This document shows, in pieces, positions 1 to 6,076 of a DNA stretch of 12,055 nucleotides (position 1 is the stretch's first letter; each line of letters opens with the position of its first letter). The notes under the pieces are model-generated. The model did no database searches and had not been told where the DNA came from. It saw nothing but the letters and a program-made list of their open reading frames with translations. This DNA is from Spirochaetia bacterium. GTDB taxonomy: Bacteria; Spirochaetota; Spirochaetia; DTKZ01. The stretch covers positions 1-12,055 of the forward strand of contig JAISXE010000044.1 in NCBI GenBank assembly GCA_031270615.1, given 5' to 3'. A program made the translations under genes and the position numbers.

Positions 1-28
1 CGTCTGGGTCGATTCCGTCTCAGGCTTA

Positions 29-57
29 AAAAAAACGGAAGCCCCGCCAAAGGGGCA
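29..57 (-). terminator. Possible rho-independent terminator
   Basis: Read on the minus strand, a GCCCC / GGGGC stem with a six-base loop is followed by a few bases and then a run of eight or nine T. It would end transcription coming from the RNA ligase gene, whose stop codon lies about 400 bases upstream. The stem is only five pairs and is separated from the T run, so it is weaker than a textbook terminator. Confidence 0.4.
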
Positions 58-88
58 GGCCATACGCAACTTAATCATGAAACCATAG

Positions 89-440
89 TACCCCTAATAG
101 ACCGGGTTTTGCAAGCCGCAGCCCGAAACCAAGCCAGGGATTTTTCCCATTCGGGAAAAATCCCTGCCCCAACACCGGCGGTCGCGGCCACAACCCTAAA
201 AGCCCGCGTCCACGCTTGCAGGATAAACAAAATGCCGCGCCTCTGCCACCAAAAGATGCTTTGCAGGCCAAGCGCCCCCTAAAACGCGCGACATGCTTAC
301 AGCCAGGACCGCGGCATTTTGCCTGCAACCAGGCGCTGGGGAATCGCTTCGCGATTCCCCAGCCCACAATCCGAAAGCCGCGAAGCGGCCCAGTGGCAGG
401 CCCCGCGTTTTCCGATAAAAGCGCGCCATGGGTTTGAAAC
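89..440. other. Structured non-coding region with several hairpins
   Basis: No credible gene is seen here. There is a perfect 14-bp stem with an ATTC loop at 135-166, a 13-bp stem with a TTC loop at 335-363, and a 5-bp stem with a GAA loop at 377-389. A longer imperfect palindrome spans 216-328: TTGCAGG plus CAAAATGCCGCG on the left match CGCGGCATTTTG plus CCTGCAA on the right. The region lies downstream of the RNA ligase gene and could be its 3' untranslated region, an independent structured RNA, or repeat debris. Confidence 0.55.
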
Positions 441-455
441 CGGGAATTGCTGCTT

Positions 456-1460
456 TTAATCCTTTTCTTTCAGCAGCGCGTCGTTGTTCAGCACCTTAAA
501 CGAAACGGCCTTTGGGGAAGCCGAGTCGCGCACCACGATGCCCTCCTTGTCAAGCCCGCTGGGGTACTTGCCCCGCGCCTTTTCCAAAAGCTCCTCCAGG
601 GTATAGGCAAAGCCCTCCCCCCGCTCCTCGAGCGGGACAAAAGGAACCCCCAGGGACGCGCAGAGTTCAAGCGCCCCGTCGTAAGGAAGGTAGCGGCCCG
701 AATCCCAGTCCTTCACATCGAACACATACCATTCAAGCGCCGCGAGGCGCAGTTTGTTTTTCTGTATCCCCGGCCCGCAAATCTCCCCGGTAAGGACGAT
801 GTTTTTCCCGTATCCGGCAAGTTTCTCCTTCAAGCCGTATTTGTAAACCGGCGACCAGTACAAGGCGTCCGCCTCGTCCTTGATCTCCTTGTTGCGGCTG
901 CAGCACCCGATCTTCCCGTCGATATAATACACAATGCCGGAAGTGCCATCCATCTTTGTGGTAACGTAGTACGCCCTTCCCCGCAGCTCCTCCAGCAGCT
1001 CCAGCGCCGACTGCACGCGAATCTCGTCGGAAGCCGGAATCCCGGAAGGCCGCTCGCCGATGATGGTCCCGCCCGCGGCCGATGTTTCCGGGACGTACCA
1101 TTTTTTCACGCCAAGCCTTTCAGTGACATCCTCGCCCTCGGCGCAGCCCCCAAGCTCCGGAAACAGCGGCAGCATCAGAAGCAAGCCCTGCGAAAGCTGC
1201 CCGCGCATCTTTGCCGTGCGGATGCGAAACCCCTTCCCGTTGTCGGCGTTCTCGCGGTACGACGAAGCGCGCAGGAACTCATAGCGCGGATCAACAGGCA
1301 GAAAACTATCCACCTCGAAATACACCCCCAACTCCCCCTCCCGGAACTCCCCCTTCTTGACGACGCAGGTCCAGCCCATCACATGCGCCGCCTCAAGGAA
1401 ATCCGAATCGGGAATAGCCGTTATCGCCCTGACTCTCTGAATCGTAACCAGCGCGCGCAT
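456..1460 (-). CDS. RNA ligase, Deinococcus Rnl-like (Rnl5 type)
   Basis: Predicted ATP-dependent RNA ligase that seals 3'-OH/5'-phosphate nicks in RNA, 334 residues. The nucleotidyltransferase motifs are in order: motif I KMDG with the adenylated lysine at K169, EICGPGIQKN at 226-235, WYVFDV at 244-249, EGIVVR at 306-311 and SFKVLNN at 320-326. About 160 residues precede motif I, which fits the N-terminal OB-fold of the Deinococcus radiodurans ligase; total length also fits that family. The ATG at 1460 is preferred over the longer frame (to 1523) because AGGAGG lies five bases upstream and the extension looks non-coding. The gene stands alone, with its own likely promoter at 1495-1523. All catalytic motifs look intact. 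The family call is strong; the physiological substrate is unknown. Confidence 0.88.
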   Translation of the reverse strand: MRALVTIQRVRAITAIPDSDFLEAAHVMGWTCVVKKGEFREGELGVYFEVDSFLPVDPRYEFLRASSYRENADNGKGFRIRTAKMRGQLSQGLLLMLPLFPELGGCAEGEDVTERLGVKKWYVPETSAAGGTIIGERPSGIPASDEIRVQSALELLEELRGRAYYVTTKMDGTSGIVYYIDGKIGCCSRNKEIKDEADALYWSPVYKYGLKEKLAGYGKNIVLTGEICGPGIQKNKLRLAALEWYVFDVKDWDSGRYLPYDGALELCASLGVPFVPLEERGEGFAYTLEELLEKARGKYPSGLDKEGIVVRDSASPKAVSFKVLNNDALLKEKD

Positions 1461-1494
1461 CCTCACCTCCTGGCGTCCATAATCTCCGCATAAA

Positions 1495-1523
1495 AGTATC
1501 CCGCAAAAAACAATCCCGCGCAA
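1495..1523 (-). promoter_or_regulatory. Likely promoter of the RNA ligase gene
   Basis: On the minus strand, TTGCGC (1518-1523) and GATACT (1495-1500) are separated by exactly 17 bases, giving a predicted start near 1488 and a leader of about 28 bases before the ATG at 1460. The hexamers are imperfect, so this is a moderate call. Confidence 0.45.
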
Positions 1524-1553
1524 GGGGGCGGATGAAGTTAGCAGTTAGAAATC

Positions 1554-1715
1554 CAATGTCAACAAGTTAAGAAAATATGTGCGCATTTTTGGCGCTCCCG
1601 CGCCAAAAACCAGGCTTTCCGCTTCAATCTTTTTGCCGCCGGGCGGCAAAAAGGATTTCCGCTGCAATCCTTTGCGCCCCACGGGCTGACTTTTGGCCTT
1701 AACTTGTTGACAGTG
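1554..1715. mobile_element. 162-bp MITE-like element, copy 1
   Basis: The element has 18-base terminal inverted repeats: the right end is the exact complement of CACTGTCAACAAGTTAAG, and the left end differs at one base. It has no coding capacity. Inside are two hairpins: TTTTTGGCGC/GCGCCAAAAA at 1586-1609 and an 11-bp stem with a CGG loop at 1629-1653. Length and ends match copy 2 at 4326-4487. The bases flanking the two ends do not match each other, so no target duplication is visible here. The right end abuts the surviving start of a toxin-like reading frame, suggesting insertion followed by deletion or recombination on the left. The outward TTGACA at each tip resembles a -35 box. Confidence 0.75.
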
Positions 1716-1783
1716 GGTTTTGCGGGGGTCAATCGTTGCCAACGCCCTGCAAGGTTTACGTCAACAACGATTTTTATGGCCAA
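1716..1783 (-). pseudogene. Truncated DUF5615 (PIN-like) toxin remnant
   Basis: Directly after the antitoxin stop codon, in the same frame, a TTG codon opens a reading frame beginning LAIKIVVDVNLAGRW. This resembles the start of DUF5615 toxins, which usually carry a (V/I)D.NL(S/P)..W stretch. About 22 codons remain before the reading frame enters the terminal inverted repeat of the 162-bp element. Beyond the element (1461-1553) no toxin-like sequence is seen, so the rest of the gene appears lost and not merely displaced. DUF433 and DUF5615 genes are commonly adjacent, which supports the identity. The match is short, so the family call is tentative. Confidence 0.5.
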
Positions 1784-2044
1784 TCAAACGCCAGCCAGGT
1801 CATATTCACGACATTCAGCCAGTCGCGCCGCATACCTAATGGCCTGCATGATATCTTCCCGCTCAAGAAAAGGGTAATCAACCAGCAATTCCTCAACGCT
1901 TTCCCCAACGCCTATCTGGGACACAATCCGGCTTACTGGAATCCGCAAACCCCGAATACAGGGTTTGCCTCCCATGACGGCGGGATTTCGGGTAATTCGG
2001 TCAAGTTTCCCGGAATTTTCCGTTTCCATACCACAAACATACAC
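1784..2044 (-). CDS. DUF433 antitoxin-like protein
   Basis: Small DUF433 protein (VapB45-type antitoxin family), 86 residues from the GTG at 2044 or 81 from the in-frame ATG at 2029. The DUF433 hallmark DRITRNPAVMGGKPCIRGLR is seen near the start. It is followed by IPVSRIVSQI, GESVEELLVDYPFLEREDI and a final helix, which together form the winged-helix-like DNA-binding fold expected for the family. No clear ribosome binding site decides between the starts. Such proteins normally neutralise a downstream DUF5615 PIN-like toxin and autoregulate the pair. Here only the first codons of the partner survive, so this is an orphan antitoxin. The coding sequence appears complete. Confidence 0.85.
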   Translation of the reverse strand: MYVCGMETENSGKLDRITRNPAVMGGKPCIRGLRIPVSRIVSQIGVGESVEELLVDYPFLEREDIMQAIRYAARLAECREYDLAGV

Positions 2045-2330
2045 CAGCGGCAGCCGCCCGACAAGGCTGATAAGGGTTTATGTGGCAAAGGGGTGCTACA
2101 CAAAAAAAAGTGGAATACGGCTATGAAACGAGACCGGTTTTTAACAAACAATACAAACGGCCATGCGTTACGCGCAAGCGATCCGCGCCGCCGTCACAGG
2201 CTGCGCGGGCGGTCCCGGACGAGGTGGAGGCATCCGGGATTGCTTCGGGGCTGCCATTTGCAATAGAAAAATGGCAGCCCCCGCAATGGCCAGAGGGCGG
2301 CGGTCTACAGTTTTTCTTATTCTTCCGCGC
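2045..2330. other. Intergenic region with a large hairpin
   Basis: No gene could be supported on either strand. The main structure is at 2239-2287: GGGGCTGCCATTT (2247-2259) pairs with AAATGGCAGCCCC (2269-2281) across a nine-base loop. Outer arms ATTGC and GCAAT extend the stem after a small internal bulge. There is no T run after it on the plus strand, so it is not an obvious terminator. Confidence 0.6.
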
Positions 2331-2455
2331 GAGGGATTGAAGCGGAAAGCCCGCAGGCTTTGCATGGGGCTGCTCGGCCATGCAACCTGGCAAAGCCGAG
2401 GACTTGGAGCGGAAAGCCCGGTTTTTGGCGCTTTGCGCCAAAAACGCGCCCAAAG
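2331..2455 (-). repeat. Hairpin-mosaic repeat, copy without terminal repeats
   Basis: Read on the minus strand, this matches the interior of the 162-bp elements. It has an 11-bp GTTTTTGGCGC hairpin (2421-2445), the linker GGGCTTTCCGCTCCAA, a second hairpin with arms GGCTTTGC/GCAAAGCC (2356-2397), and then a second linker GGGCTTTCCGCTTCAATC. The second hairpin is expanded by a nested palindrome, TTGCATGG/CCATGCAA, that shares words with the repeat at 11009-11166. The terminal inverted repeats of the MITE-like copies are absent. The repeat sits just upstream of the fumarase promoter. Confidence 0.65.
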
Positions 2456-2518
2456 TCTTTTTTTTATATTGTTGCCTGGCCTGGTTCCACTTCCCCGTAT
2501 ACCACGGCCCGGTTTTTT

Positions 2519-2527
2519 TGCTATACT
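2519..2527 (+). promoter_or_regulatory. Extended -10 promoter of the fumarase gene
   Basis: TGC followed by TATACT forms an extended -10 element. Counting the usual seven bases downstream puts the transcription start on the GTG start codon at 2534. No good -35 box lies 16-18 bases upstream, which is tolerable for an extended -10 promoter. No ribosome binding site precedes the GTG, in line with leaderless translation. Confidence 0.55.
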
Positions 2528-2533
2528 GCGCGG

Positions 2534-4165
2534 GTGGACTTTTCAGGGATTTTCGCGGCGCTGGACAGGACGACCGGCTTTCGCAGGCTTGAGGCCGAAG
2601 ACGCGCATCTTTCGCTCGAGGAATGGAAGGGCGAGTTTTTTTTGCGGGTAAACCCCGCCGCGCTGGAGCGCCTTGCGGAGGAGGCTTTTCACGATAGCGC
2701 TTTTTACCTGCGGGCCGCGCATCTGGAAAAAACCGCGGCCATTCTGGATGACCCGCAGGCTTCCGCGAATGAGCGCTACGTTGCCCGCGCCCTTCTGCGG
2801 AACGCGGCCATTGCGGCGGAGGGCCTTCTGCCTCTGTGCCAGGACACGGGAACCGCCACCGTCGTCGCGTGGAAGGGCGAGCGCGTTTTTACGGGGGGGC
2901 GAGACGGGGAGGCGCTGGCGCGCGGCGCTTTTGAGGCGTATAACAAAAACTGCCTGCGTTATTCGCAGATGTTTCCTTCCTCCATGTGCGGCGAGGCGAA
3001 CACGGGCAGCAACATGCCCGCGCAGGCCGACATATACGCCGTGGCGGGGGACGAGTACCGTTTCCTTTTTGTGGCCAAGGGAGGGGGTTCGGCAAACAAG
3101 ACGGCGTTTTTCCAGGAATCGAAGGCGCTTTTGAACGAGGCCGCCCTGGAAAAATTTATAAGGGAAAAGGTGCGGGCGCTGGGCACGGCGGCCTGCCCGC
3201 CCTACCACCTGGCGATGGTTGTGGGCGGCCTTTCCCCGGAGATGAACCTGAAAACGCTCAAGCTGGCCACGAGCGGTTTTCTTGACGGGCTTCCTGGTTA
3301 CACCGGCCCGGACGCGGGCGCGGGAAATGCCTGCGGCTTTCAGGGGGCTTTTCTTGATGCCGGGTGGGGCGGACGGCTTCTTGAAGCGGCCCGGGATACC
3401 CGTCTGGGGGCGCAGTTCGGCGGCAGGCACTTTGCCCTTGACGCGCGGGTCATCCGCCTTCCCCGGCACGCGGCATCCTGCCCCGTGTCCCTGGGCGTGT
3501 CCTGCAATGCCGACAGAAACATCCTTGCGAAAATCACGCGGGACGGCGTGTTTCTTGAAAACCTTGAACGCGAACCGGGCCGCTTTCTTGGCGGGGAAAC
3601 GCTTGGCCCTGCGGCGGGGCTTTCCCGCATTGACTTGAATAAACCCATGGACGAGATCCGCAGGCAGCTTTCCCGCCACCGGGCAGGGGACCTGGTGCTT
3701 CTGTGCGGCCCGCTCGTGGTCGCGCGGGACATGGCGCACGCCCGCCTTTTTGAAATGCTCAAAAAGGGCAAACCCCTGCCTGCCTATTTCCGCGACCATC
3801 CCGTGTACTATGCGGGTCCCGCGAAAACGCCCGAAGGACACGCCATCGGCAGCTTCGGGCCGACGACGGCCCAGCGCATGGACGGCTACCTGCCCGAGTT
3901 CATGGCCGCGGGCGCGTCGCTGGTTACTCTTGCGAAGGGGGACAGGCTGCCGCTGGTTACGGAGTGCTGCGAAAAACACGGGGGATTTTACCTGGGAACA
4001 CTGGGGGGCGCCGCGGCGCTTTTGGCTGCGGAAAATATTACCGCCTGCGAGACGCTTGATTTCCCCGATTTCGGCATGGAGGCGGTGCGCCGCATACAGG
4101 CGCGGGATTTTCCGGCCTTTATCCTTTCGGACGATAAGGGAAACGCCTTTTACGCCAAAATCTGA
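2534..4165 (+). CDS. fumA: Fumarate hydratase, class I (one-chain, Fe-S)
   Basis: Interconverts fumarate and malate in the cytoplasm using an oxygen-sensitive [4Fe-4S] cluster. From the GTG at 2534 the protein has 543 residues, close to the one-chain E. coli FumA/FumB type. The N-terminal alpha part carries LPLCQDTGTA (C102), SSMCGEANTGSN, TAACPPYHLAMVVGG (C221) and RHAASCPVSLGVSC (C316 and C324). C102, C221 and C316 are the likely cluster ligands by comparison with FumA. The C-terminal beta part carries RDMAHARLFEML, YYAGPAKTPEGHAIGSFGPT and TTAQRMDGYLPEF. The reading frame stays open upstream to 2360, but those 58 codons are repeat DNA and are not conserved-looking. The GTG coincides with the predicted transcription start. 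A class I tartrate dehydratase is less likely, since those are usually two subunits. Confidence 0.92.
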   Translation: MDFSGIFAALDRTTGFRRLEAEDAHLSLEEWKGEFFLRVNPAALERLAEEAFHDSAFYLRAAHLEKTAAILDDPQASANERYVARALLRNAAIAAEGLLPLCQDTGTATVVAWKGERVFTGGRDGEALARGAFEAYNKNCLRYSQMFPSSMCGEANTGSNMPAQADIYAVAGDEYRFLFVAKGGGSANKTAFFQESKALLNEAALEKFIREKVRALGTAACPPYHLAMVVGGLSPEMNLKTLKLATSGFLDGLPGYTGPDAGAGNACGFQGAFLDAGWGGRLLEAARDTRLGAQFGGRHFALDARVIRLPRHAASCPVSLGVSCNADRNILAKITRDGVFLENLEREPGRFLGGETLGPAAGLSRIDLNKPMDEIRRQLSRHRAGDLVLLCGPLVVARDMAHARLFEMLKKGKPLPAYFRDHPVYYAGPAKTPEGHAIGSFGPTTAQRMDGYLPEFMAAGASLVTLAKGDRLPLVTECCEKHGGFYLGTLGGAAALLAAENITACETLDFPDFGMEAVRRIQARDFPAFILSDDKGNAFYAKI

Positions 4166-4315
4166 AATACGGAAGAATTTGACCGCGGACCACACGGACG
4201 CAGACGCGGACAGAGACGGACAAAAGGATTTGGATTTCGATCAGAAAGTCCGTATCTGTCCGTGTGGCCGGGGTTCCCTGTTTTCCGGTGGCCGGGCACG
4301 CCATGGGGTAAACCG
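4166..4315. repeat. Intergenic inverted repeat of the CACGGAC type
   Basis: The region after the fumarase stop contains CCACACGGAC (4190-4199) paired with GTCCGTGTGG (4258-4267), and ACAGAGACGGAC (4210-4221) paired with GTCCGTATCTGT (4248-4259) with one mismatch. The purine-rich CCACACGGACGCAGACGCGG wording resembles simple intergenic repeats common in many bacterial genomes. No T run follows, so it is not called as a terminator. No gene is seen. Confidence 0.5.
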
Positions 4316-4325
4316 GGAATTGGTG

Positions 4326-4487
4326 CACTGTCAACAAGGTAAGAAAATGATCTGCGCCTTTTTGGCGCTCCCGCGCCAAAAACCGAGCTTTCCGCTGCAA
4401 TTCCTCAGCCCCTGCGGGGCTTGCGGGATTTCCGCTGCAATCCCTGGCGCCCCACGGGCTGACCTATGCCTTAACTTGTTGACAGTG
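4326..4487. mobile_element. 162-bp MITE-like element, copy 2
   Basis: Terminal inverted repeats CACTGTCAACAAGGTAAG and CTTAACTTGTTGACAGTG (one mismatch) bound a 162-bp non-coding segment. Immediately outside lie GGAATTGGTG (4316-4325) and GGAATTGGCG (4488-4497), a 9-of-10 direct repeat that looks like a target-site duplication. The first internal hairpin (4359-4382) is the same TTTTTGGCGC stem as copy 1. The second (4407-4421) has a different stem, AGCCCC/GGGGCT with a TGC loop. It encodes no transposase, so any movement would need one supplied from elsewhere. It lies just upstream of the promoter of the EIIA-DAC gene. Confidence 0.8.
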
Positions 4488-4504
4488 GGAATTGGCGGTC
4501 TTCG

Positions 4505-4533
4505 TTGCATAATTTTCCCTGTGATTATATATT
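4505..4533 (+). promoter_or_regulatory. Likely promoter of the EIIA-DAC gene
   Basis: TTGCAT (4505-4510) and TATATT (4528-4533) are separated by 17 bases. They lie in an AT-rich stretch between the MITE-like element and a strong ribosome binding site, AAGGAGG at 4541-4547, four bases before the ATG at 4552. An outward TTGACA in the element's tip (4479-4484) is too far from either possible -10 to form a standard pair. Confidence 0.5.
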
Positions 4534-4551
4534 TTAAAACAAGGAGGAAAA

Positions 4552-5886
4552 ATGCCCGTTCAGGATTATTTTGACAGGAAAGCCGTCGTTTTTTTGGAGG
4601 CGGAGAACAAAACCGGGGCCTTCCGCGAGCTGGCCGCGTTTTTTTCTTTGCGCTACCCCTCCGCCGAAGGCGAAGATGTTCTGTTCCGGAAAATCATGGA
4701 ACGGGAAAAGGCGATTTCCACCTGGATATCCAAAGGCATCGCCATTCCCCATGTGATTTTGCCGGAGGGAAACCCTTCGCGCATCGTGCTGGGAATAAGC
4801 CGCGCGGGGATCCCCTACGAGGCGCCGGACGGCGAGCCCGTGCGGCTTATTATCCTGATCGCGGGGGACAGAAACGAGCATATCGAAGTGCTGCGGCAGG
4901 TGGCGCTGCGCCTGTCTTCGCCCTCGGTATATGAGGGCATTATCGCGGCGCGGGGGCACAGGGACGCGTACCTGGCTTTTACGGGCATGGCGGCGTCTTG
5001 CGCCCCGGAGGGCGAAGACGGGCGTCCTGCCATATCGGGCCATTGCCTGCGCCACGCGGGGCAGCTTGCGCGGGAAATCGGGGCGCGCCATATTTTTGTC
5101 CATGTGGATTGCATGGACAATCTTGATATTTTCGAGGAAGACAAGCGCGCGGTGGTTCAGGGCGAGCTTGTTTTTGTAACGACAAGCAAATTCGACGAGC
5201 TTCAAAGGCGCTTCGCTTCGGCGAGAATCATCCAGATTCCCTTCAAGGGGATTACGCGGGCAAACCAGATTGGGCTTTCCGTTATTTTCGCCCTGTCGCG
5301 GAATTTTGTGGACAAGGAAGACCTTATTGTCAGCGTGTTCGGCCTGCCCTATTCGGGGGTGCTGGATGCGGTGCAGGTAACGGAGATAAGCCGCGAGTTC
5401 AAAATCTTTTTTTCCCTGGATTCAAACGAGGGCTTTTCGGACCTGGAACACCAGGTGCTGGTCCGCGCCATAGAGCTGGCCGGGGAGCTTGCCGACGAGG
5501 GGCGCGAGGGAAAGCCCTCCGGCTGTATTTTCGTCCTGGGCGATTACGAGGCGGTAAAAAACCACTGCCAGCAGATGATCATCAACCCCTTCAAGGGCTA
5601 TGCCGAGGGGGAACTGAACATCCTGGACCCTGCCCTGACGGAAACCGTGAAGGAGTTTTCAAAAATCGACGGCGCCTTTATCGTCCGCGGCGACGGGGTG
5701 CTTGTGTCTGCGGGGACCTACCTCCGTACCCGCGTGCCGCTGGCGGAACTCCCGCCCGGGTTGGGGGCGCGTCACGCGGCGGCCGCCGCCATCACCATGG
5801 TAAGCCGCGCCGCCGCCCTCGCCCTGTCGGAATCGACCAGAAAACTCAGCCTCTTCCGGGGCGGCGAGAAGATCATGGAGTTGTGA
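4552..5886 (+). CDS. PTS EIIA - PK_C-like - diadenylate cyclase fusion
   Basis: Predicted c-di-AMP synthase carrying a phosphotransferase-system domain, 444 residues, cytoplasmic, no membrane segment. Residues 1-147 are an EIIA-Ntr/fructose type domain with the phosphorylatable histidine in KGIAIPHV (H67) and the second histidine in DRNEHIEVLRQVALRL (H110). Residues 155-290 resemble the pyruvate kinase C-terminal alpha/beta domain found in archaeal DacZ/CdaZ cyclases. Residues 295-444 are a DisA_N (DAC) domain: GCIFVLGD at 324-331, the DGA motif at 373-375 (KIDGAFIV), RHA at 407-409 in GLGARHAAAAAIT, and ALSEST. The RHR motif of DisA and CdaA reads RHA here. A strong ribosome binding site fixes the start. 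The fusion suggests, by inference, that PTS phosphorylation controls c-di-AMP synthesis. The domain calls are confident; activity is not shown by sequence. Confidence 0.87.
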   Translation: MPVQDYFDRKAVVFLEAENKTGAFRELAAFFSLRYPSAEGEDVLFRKIMEREKAISTWISKGIAIPHVILPEGNPSRIVLGISRAGIPYEAPDGEPVRLIILIAGDRNEHIEVLRQVALRLSSPSVYEGIIAARGHRDAYLAFTGMAASCAPEGEDGRPAISGHCLRHAGQLAREIGARHIFVHVDCMDNLDIFEEDKRAVVQGELVFVTTSKFDELQRRFASARIIQIPFKGITRANQIGLSVIFALSRNFVDKEDLIVSVFGLPYSGVLDAVQVTEISREFKIFFSLDSNEGFSDLEHQVLVRAIELAGELADEGREGKPSGCIFVLGDYEAVKNHCQQMIINPFKGYAEGELNILDPALTETVKEFSKIDGAFIVRGDGVLVSAGTYLRTRVPLAELPPGLGARHAAAAAITMVSRAAALALSESTRKLSLFRGGEKIMEL

Positions 5887-5907
5887 GGGACACAAGATAA
5901 GGGGATA

Positions 5908-6040
5908 ACCACTGACCACGCTGACGCTACGGACAGGGAAAAAAGAGGAGAAGCACAAAAAAAATTCCCCTCTCCCGTCTGTGGTTTCCGCGCGGTCAGT
6001 GGTCCTCTTATTCCGCGCGGTCAGTGGTCCTCTTATTCCG
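5908..6040. repeat. Convergent intergenic region with 25-bp tandem repeats
   Basis: A 25-bp unit beginning CCGCGCGGTCAGTGG occurs twice head to tail at 5988-6012 and 6013-6037, and a third copy starts and breaks off at 6038. ACCACTGACC at 5908-5917 is the inverted complement of GGTCAGTGGT in each unit, so alternative hairpins can form. The region lies between the convergent EIIA-DAC and DUF4340 genes. No gene is seen. Confidence 0.65.
5937..5976 (-). terminator. Possible terminator between convergent genes
   Basis: On the minus strand AGAGGGGAA pairs with TTCTCCTCT (one mismatch) across a T-rich loop and is followed by TTTTTTCCC. It would end the four-gene ABC operon transcript. The loop is itself a run of eight T, so the structure is not textbook. 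Confidence 0.35.
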
Positions 6041-6076
6041 TGCGCTTCAGCGGTTTTTCGCCTTTGCTACCAGCGT

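Noticed and set aside
2..88. Possible C-terminal tail of a plus-strand gene entering the window (VWVDSVSGLKKTEAPPKG...)
   Set aside because: Other frames are equally open for this short length, it covers the probable minus-strand terminator, and no family is recognised.
447..1493. 348-codon plus-strand frame opposite the RNA ligase
   Set aside because: Antisense shadow; the minus strand carries the ligase motifs, a ribosome binding site and a promoter.
2080..2340. 86-codon plus-strand frame upstream of the fumarase
   Set aside because: It crosses the 2239-2287 hairpin, has no good ribosome binding site and no family resemblance.
2360..2533. 58-codon N-terminal extension of the fumarase frame
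   Set aside because: It is encoded by the hairpin-mosaic repeat and the promoter region; class I fumarases of known length start near the GTG at 2534.
2543..4195. 550-codon minus-strand frame opposite the fumarase
   Set aside because: Shadow frame of a GC-rich gene; no recognisable domain, while the plus strand has all fumarase motifs.
4190..4267. Rho-independent terminator after the fumarase
   Set aside because: Inverted arms are far apart and no T run follows on either strand.
4479..4510. Promoter using the outward TTGACA of the MITE-like tip
   Set aside because: No -10 hexamer lies 16-18 bases downstream; the nearest, CATAAT, is 23 bases away.
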